Assembly: GCA_003575245.1 (NCBI GenBank)
Contig: NMQN01000370.1
Location: forward strand, 1-6,399
From: Candidatus Atribacteria bacterium 1244-E10-H5-B2
GTDB taxonomy: Bacteria; Atribacterota; JS1; SB-45; 34-128
DNA length: 6,399 nt
Direction: 5' to 3'
This document shows, piece after piece, positions 5,081 to 6,399 of the stretch. Within the stretch, counting starts at the first letter, position 1, and every line of letters starts with the position of its first letter. The position numbers were made by a program, and so were the translations under genes. Below the pieces are notes generated by a model. It was given only the letters and a program-made list of their open reading frames with translations. It did not search any database and had not been told where the DNA came from.

Positions 5081-5833
5081 CTATTTTACCACAGTAAAAT
5101 TAATATCTCCCCATAGACCCATTTTATCATCTTTTATTATTACTACACCCTTTACACCTTTTATCTTTTGGGCATAAACTAATCCTTGCTCTACATCTTT
5201 CCGAGTTTTAACTATATTACCTACTGCCGTAGCAGCAGCATCAGCAAGCAAAACAGAATCAGAAATTACAGTAACCGCATCCGCCTTCCCAAAACTTAAA
5301 GAAGGACCCACTATGCCAGAAGATGTGCAAACCCCTATACAATTCTCTTTTGCCTCTATCTTCAAAATAATTCTCTGGCTAAAAGGAGAACTCCCTGCAA
5401 ATATACTCACTTTTCTCACTTTATTACTCTTAATAAAAATATCCCCACCATTTTCCACTATTACTTCAGAAGAATAATTTAAAAGTTCTTTCCCTACGAA
5501 TTCAGCTATTGCGCCTGCTACTGAAGCCATAGGTCCAACTCCACACAAGGCTGTTGTGTGAATCATAGACTTGATTATCTCGGGAGCTTTTTTATCCTGG
5601 GAATAGGGCAAAAGAGTGCTTTTAAATAAGGGGTAGCTATTAATATAATTCTCTATCTGTTTTCTAAAGTTTGAAAGCATCTGTCGGGTATAGAAACTTA
5701 ATTCTTGATTTGCCCTTATATATAGATCACTTTCTGCTTCCTTTACTTGAAAAGAGATTAAATCCTTTCCTTCAATTAAATTTCGATATTTCCTTTCTTT
5801 ATATTCTATTTTATTAGTTTGAGGAAAAATCAT
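5081..5833 (-). CDS. UPF0280 (COG2122, ApbE-superfamily) protein, linked to sulfide assimilation
   Basis: This 250-residue protein belongs to UPF0280. Seen: an N-terminal YKERKYR (11-17), ESDLYIRA (34-41), GVGPMASVAGAIAE (98-111), EVIVENGGDI (123-132), GVCTSSGIVGPSLSFG (167-182) with KADAVTV after it, and DAAATAVGN (198-206). The fold is related to ApbE flavin transferases, but the reaction is unknown. Known from the family: the Methanosarcina acetivorans member MA1715 is needed for efficient sulfide assimilation. That fits its position here, 30 nt downstream of an NIL-ferredoxin of the kind involved in homocysteine synthesis. P177 sits where I recall a histidine in many relatives (VGHS), a possible functional change. 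The Shine-Dalgarno site is weak (GAG about 10 nt upstream), so translation may be coupled to the ferredoxin gene. No signal peptide or membrane segment is seen. Confidence 0.88.
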   Translation of the reverse strand: MIFPQTNKIEYKERKYRNLIEGKDLISFQVKEAESDLYIRANQELSFYTRQMLSNFRKQIENYINSYPLFKSTLLPYSQDKKAPEIIKSMIHTTALCGVGPMASVAGAIAEFVGKELLNYSSEVIVENGGDIFIKSNKVRKVSIFAGSSPFSQRIILKIEAKENCIGVCTSSGIVGPSLSFGKADAVTVISDSVLLADAAATAVGNIVKTRKDVEQGLVYAQKIKGVKGVVIIKDDKMGLWGDINFTVVK

Positions 5834-5863
5834 TGCTTTTTTTCTCGCTTACTTTAATCTTTT

Positions 5864-6271
5864 TTAAAAAATGACTTTAATTGCCTGTAAAGGACAAGCC
5901 TCTACACAATTACCACAAACAATACACTTTTCGTAATCAAACTTTAACTTAAAAGTTTCTTTGTCTAAAGATAATACACCGGTCGGACAAATAGAGATAC
6001 AAGCCCCACAATCAATACATTTCTTCTCATCCCATAATACCTCTTGCTCCAATAGCTCGATCCCTACACCTATCCGCCTGACAAAGTTTAAACCTTCTTC
6101 TATCTGCTTATCCTCTCCTTTTAGTTCTAAAACTAATTTCCCCCCTAAACTTGGTTCAAATTTTGCCTGCAAAATATTTACCCACAAGCCATAATCTTTT
6201 ATCAGCTGATAGGTTACGGGTCTCTCAACATTTTGAGGAGAAAATGTAAAAATTACTTTCTTGCTTAACAT
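5864..6271 (-). CDS. NIL-domain 2[4Fe-4S] ferredoxin, probable homocysteine-biosynthesis subunit
   Basis: This 135-residue soluble protein joins an NIL domain (about 1-76, an ACT-like small-ligand or partner-binding fold) to a bacterial ferredoxin. The two clusters use C85, C88, C91 and C95, and C116, C119, C122 and C126. Both have the CxxCxxCxxxCP form, so two [4Fe-4S] centres are expected. Known: the same architecture in Methanosarcina (MA1822) acts with the DUF39/COG1900 protein MA1821 to build homocysteine from aspartate semialdehyde and sulfide. Inferred: the same role here, with electrons for sulfur incorporation. A DUF39 gene is not in the window and could lie just beyond the right edge. 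The ATG has an AAAGGA site 9 nt upstream. The UPF0280 gene follows by 30 nt. An alternative is a generic electron carrier, for example for corrinoid reactivation. Confidence 0.9.
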   Translation of the reverse strand: MLSKKVIFTFSPQNVERPVTYQLIKDYGLWVNILQAKFEPSLGGKLVLELKGEDKQIEEGLNFVRRIGVGIELLEQEVLWDEKKCIDCGACISICPTGVLSLDKETFKLKFDYEKCIVCGNCVEACPLQAIKVIF

Positions 6272-6288
6272 TTAAATCATTCCTTTAA

Positions 6289-6399
6289 TTATAAATTAGT
6301 CGATAGTGAATAGTCGTTAGTCGTTAGTTCAAAACTTAAAACTTTTTCATATAAAATATTGCTTTTTAAGTAGGGGTCGGATTTATCCGGCCTGGTTCT
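6289..6399 (-). CDS. Possible C-terminal tail of an upstream gene (runs off right edge)
   Basis: From the window edge one minus-strand frame is open for 36 codons and ends at TAA (6291-6289), 17 nt before the ferredoxin ATG, with the ferredoxin's Shine-Dalgarno site in between. That operon-like spacing favours a real gene end. The peptide starts RTRPDKSDPYLKSN and its last 12 or so residues come from the ACTAACG repeat, so it is low-complexity. The other two frames stop sooner: one at 6368-6366 gives EPGRINPTPT, another stops after NQAG. Base composition turns AT-rich near 6368, which favours the shorter endings. I do not recognise the product; a DUF39 protein is a context guess only. Confidence 0.3.
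   Translation of the reverse strand, partial: RTRPDKSDPYLKSNILYEKVLSFELTTNDYSLSTNL
6301..6328 (-). repeat. Heptamer tandem array, unit ACTAACG (minus strand, 4 copies)
   Basis: Read on the minus strand the units are ACTAACG, ACTAACG, ACTATTC and ACTATCG, followed by ACTAATTTA. The second half (6292-6310) matches bases 1616-1634 on the plus strand at 18 of 19 positions. It lies just upstream of the ferredoxin gene. Confidence 0.85.

Noticed and set aside
5860..5871. T6A6 run at the end of the ferredoxin gene as a slippage or frameshift site
   Set aside because: It covers the natural stop codon, both clusters are complete before it, and the next gene has its own start.
5961..6194. Plus-strand reading frame of 77 codons
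   Set aside because: It is antisense to the NIL-ferredoxin gene, whose eight cluster cysteines prove the other strand.
6374..6394. Small hairpin GGATTTATCC region near the right edge as a terminator
   Set aside because: The stem is about 4-5 bp with a tiny loop, no T-run follows, and it may be inside the tail of a coding region.

Overview
The window is low-GC bacterial DNA with every recognisable gene on the minus strand, so the biology reads from right to left. Strict-anaerobe traits (a two-cluster ferredoxin with an NIL domain, a UPF0280 protein, an AcsE-like methyltransferase with its own corrinoid protein, and a free-standing MetH reactivation domain) together with unusual short-period intergenic repeats suggest an uncultured anaerobic, deep-branching bacterium. 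The phylum cannot be fixed from the sequence alone.

Layout in transcription order. The right edge (6399 to 6289) holds a frame that is open from the edge and may be the tail of an upstream gene. Next come an NIL-domain 2[4Fe-4S] ferredoxin (6271-5864) and a UPF0280/COG2122 protein (5833-5081). A 198-bp repeat-bearing gap follows. Then come proC (4882-4067), a methyltransferase corrinoid protein (4035-3400) and an AcsE-like methyl-THF:corrinoid methyltransferase (3385-2579). A gap with a REP-like hairpin precedes a metF-type methylene-THF reductase (2490-1627). A 350-bp gap built largely of heptamer repeats separates metF from a stand-alone MetH activation-domain protein (1276-578). The last gene is the N-terminal 184 codons of an aconitase-family LeuC/HacA-type dehydratase large subunit (553-1), which runs off the left edge.

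How the genes fit together. MetF makes methyl-THF, the AcsE-like enzyme moves the methyl group to the corrinoid protein, and the activation-domain protein would repair oxidised cobalamin. These are the functions of cobalamin-dependent methionine synthase spread over separate genes, but no homocysteine-binding module is visible. The two genes at the head belong to families linked in Methanosarcina to homocysteine formation from sulfide (NIL-ferredoxin) and to sulfide assimilation (COG2122). The simplest reading, which is inference, is an anaerobic sulfide-to-homocysteine-to-methionine island, with the DUF39/COG1900 partner and the homocysteine methyltransferase outside the window. The amino-acid genes proC and leuC-like share the strand.

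The least explained feature is the intergenic DNA. Several gaps contain short tandem arrays of different sequence but the same 7-bp period (one array has period 8). A near-identical 19-mer occurs in opposite orientation about 4.7 kb apart. The repeat sequence appears to form the last 11 codons of metF and possibly the tail of the gene entering at the right edge.
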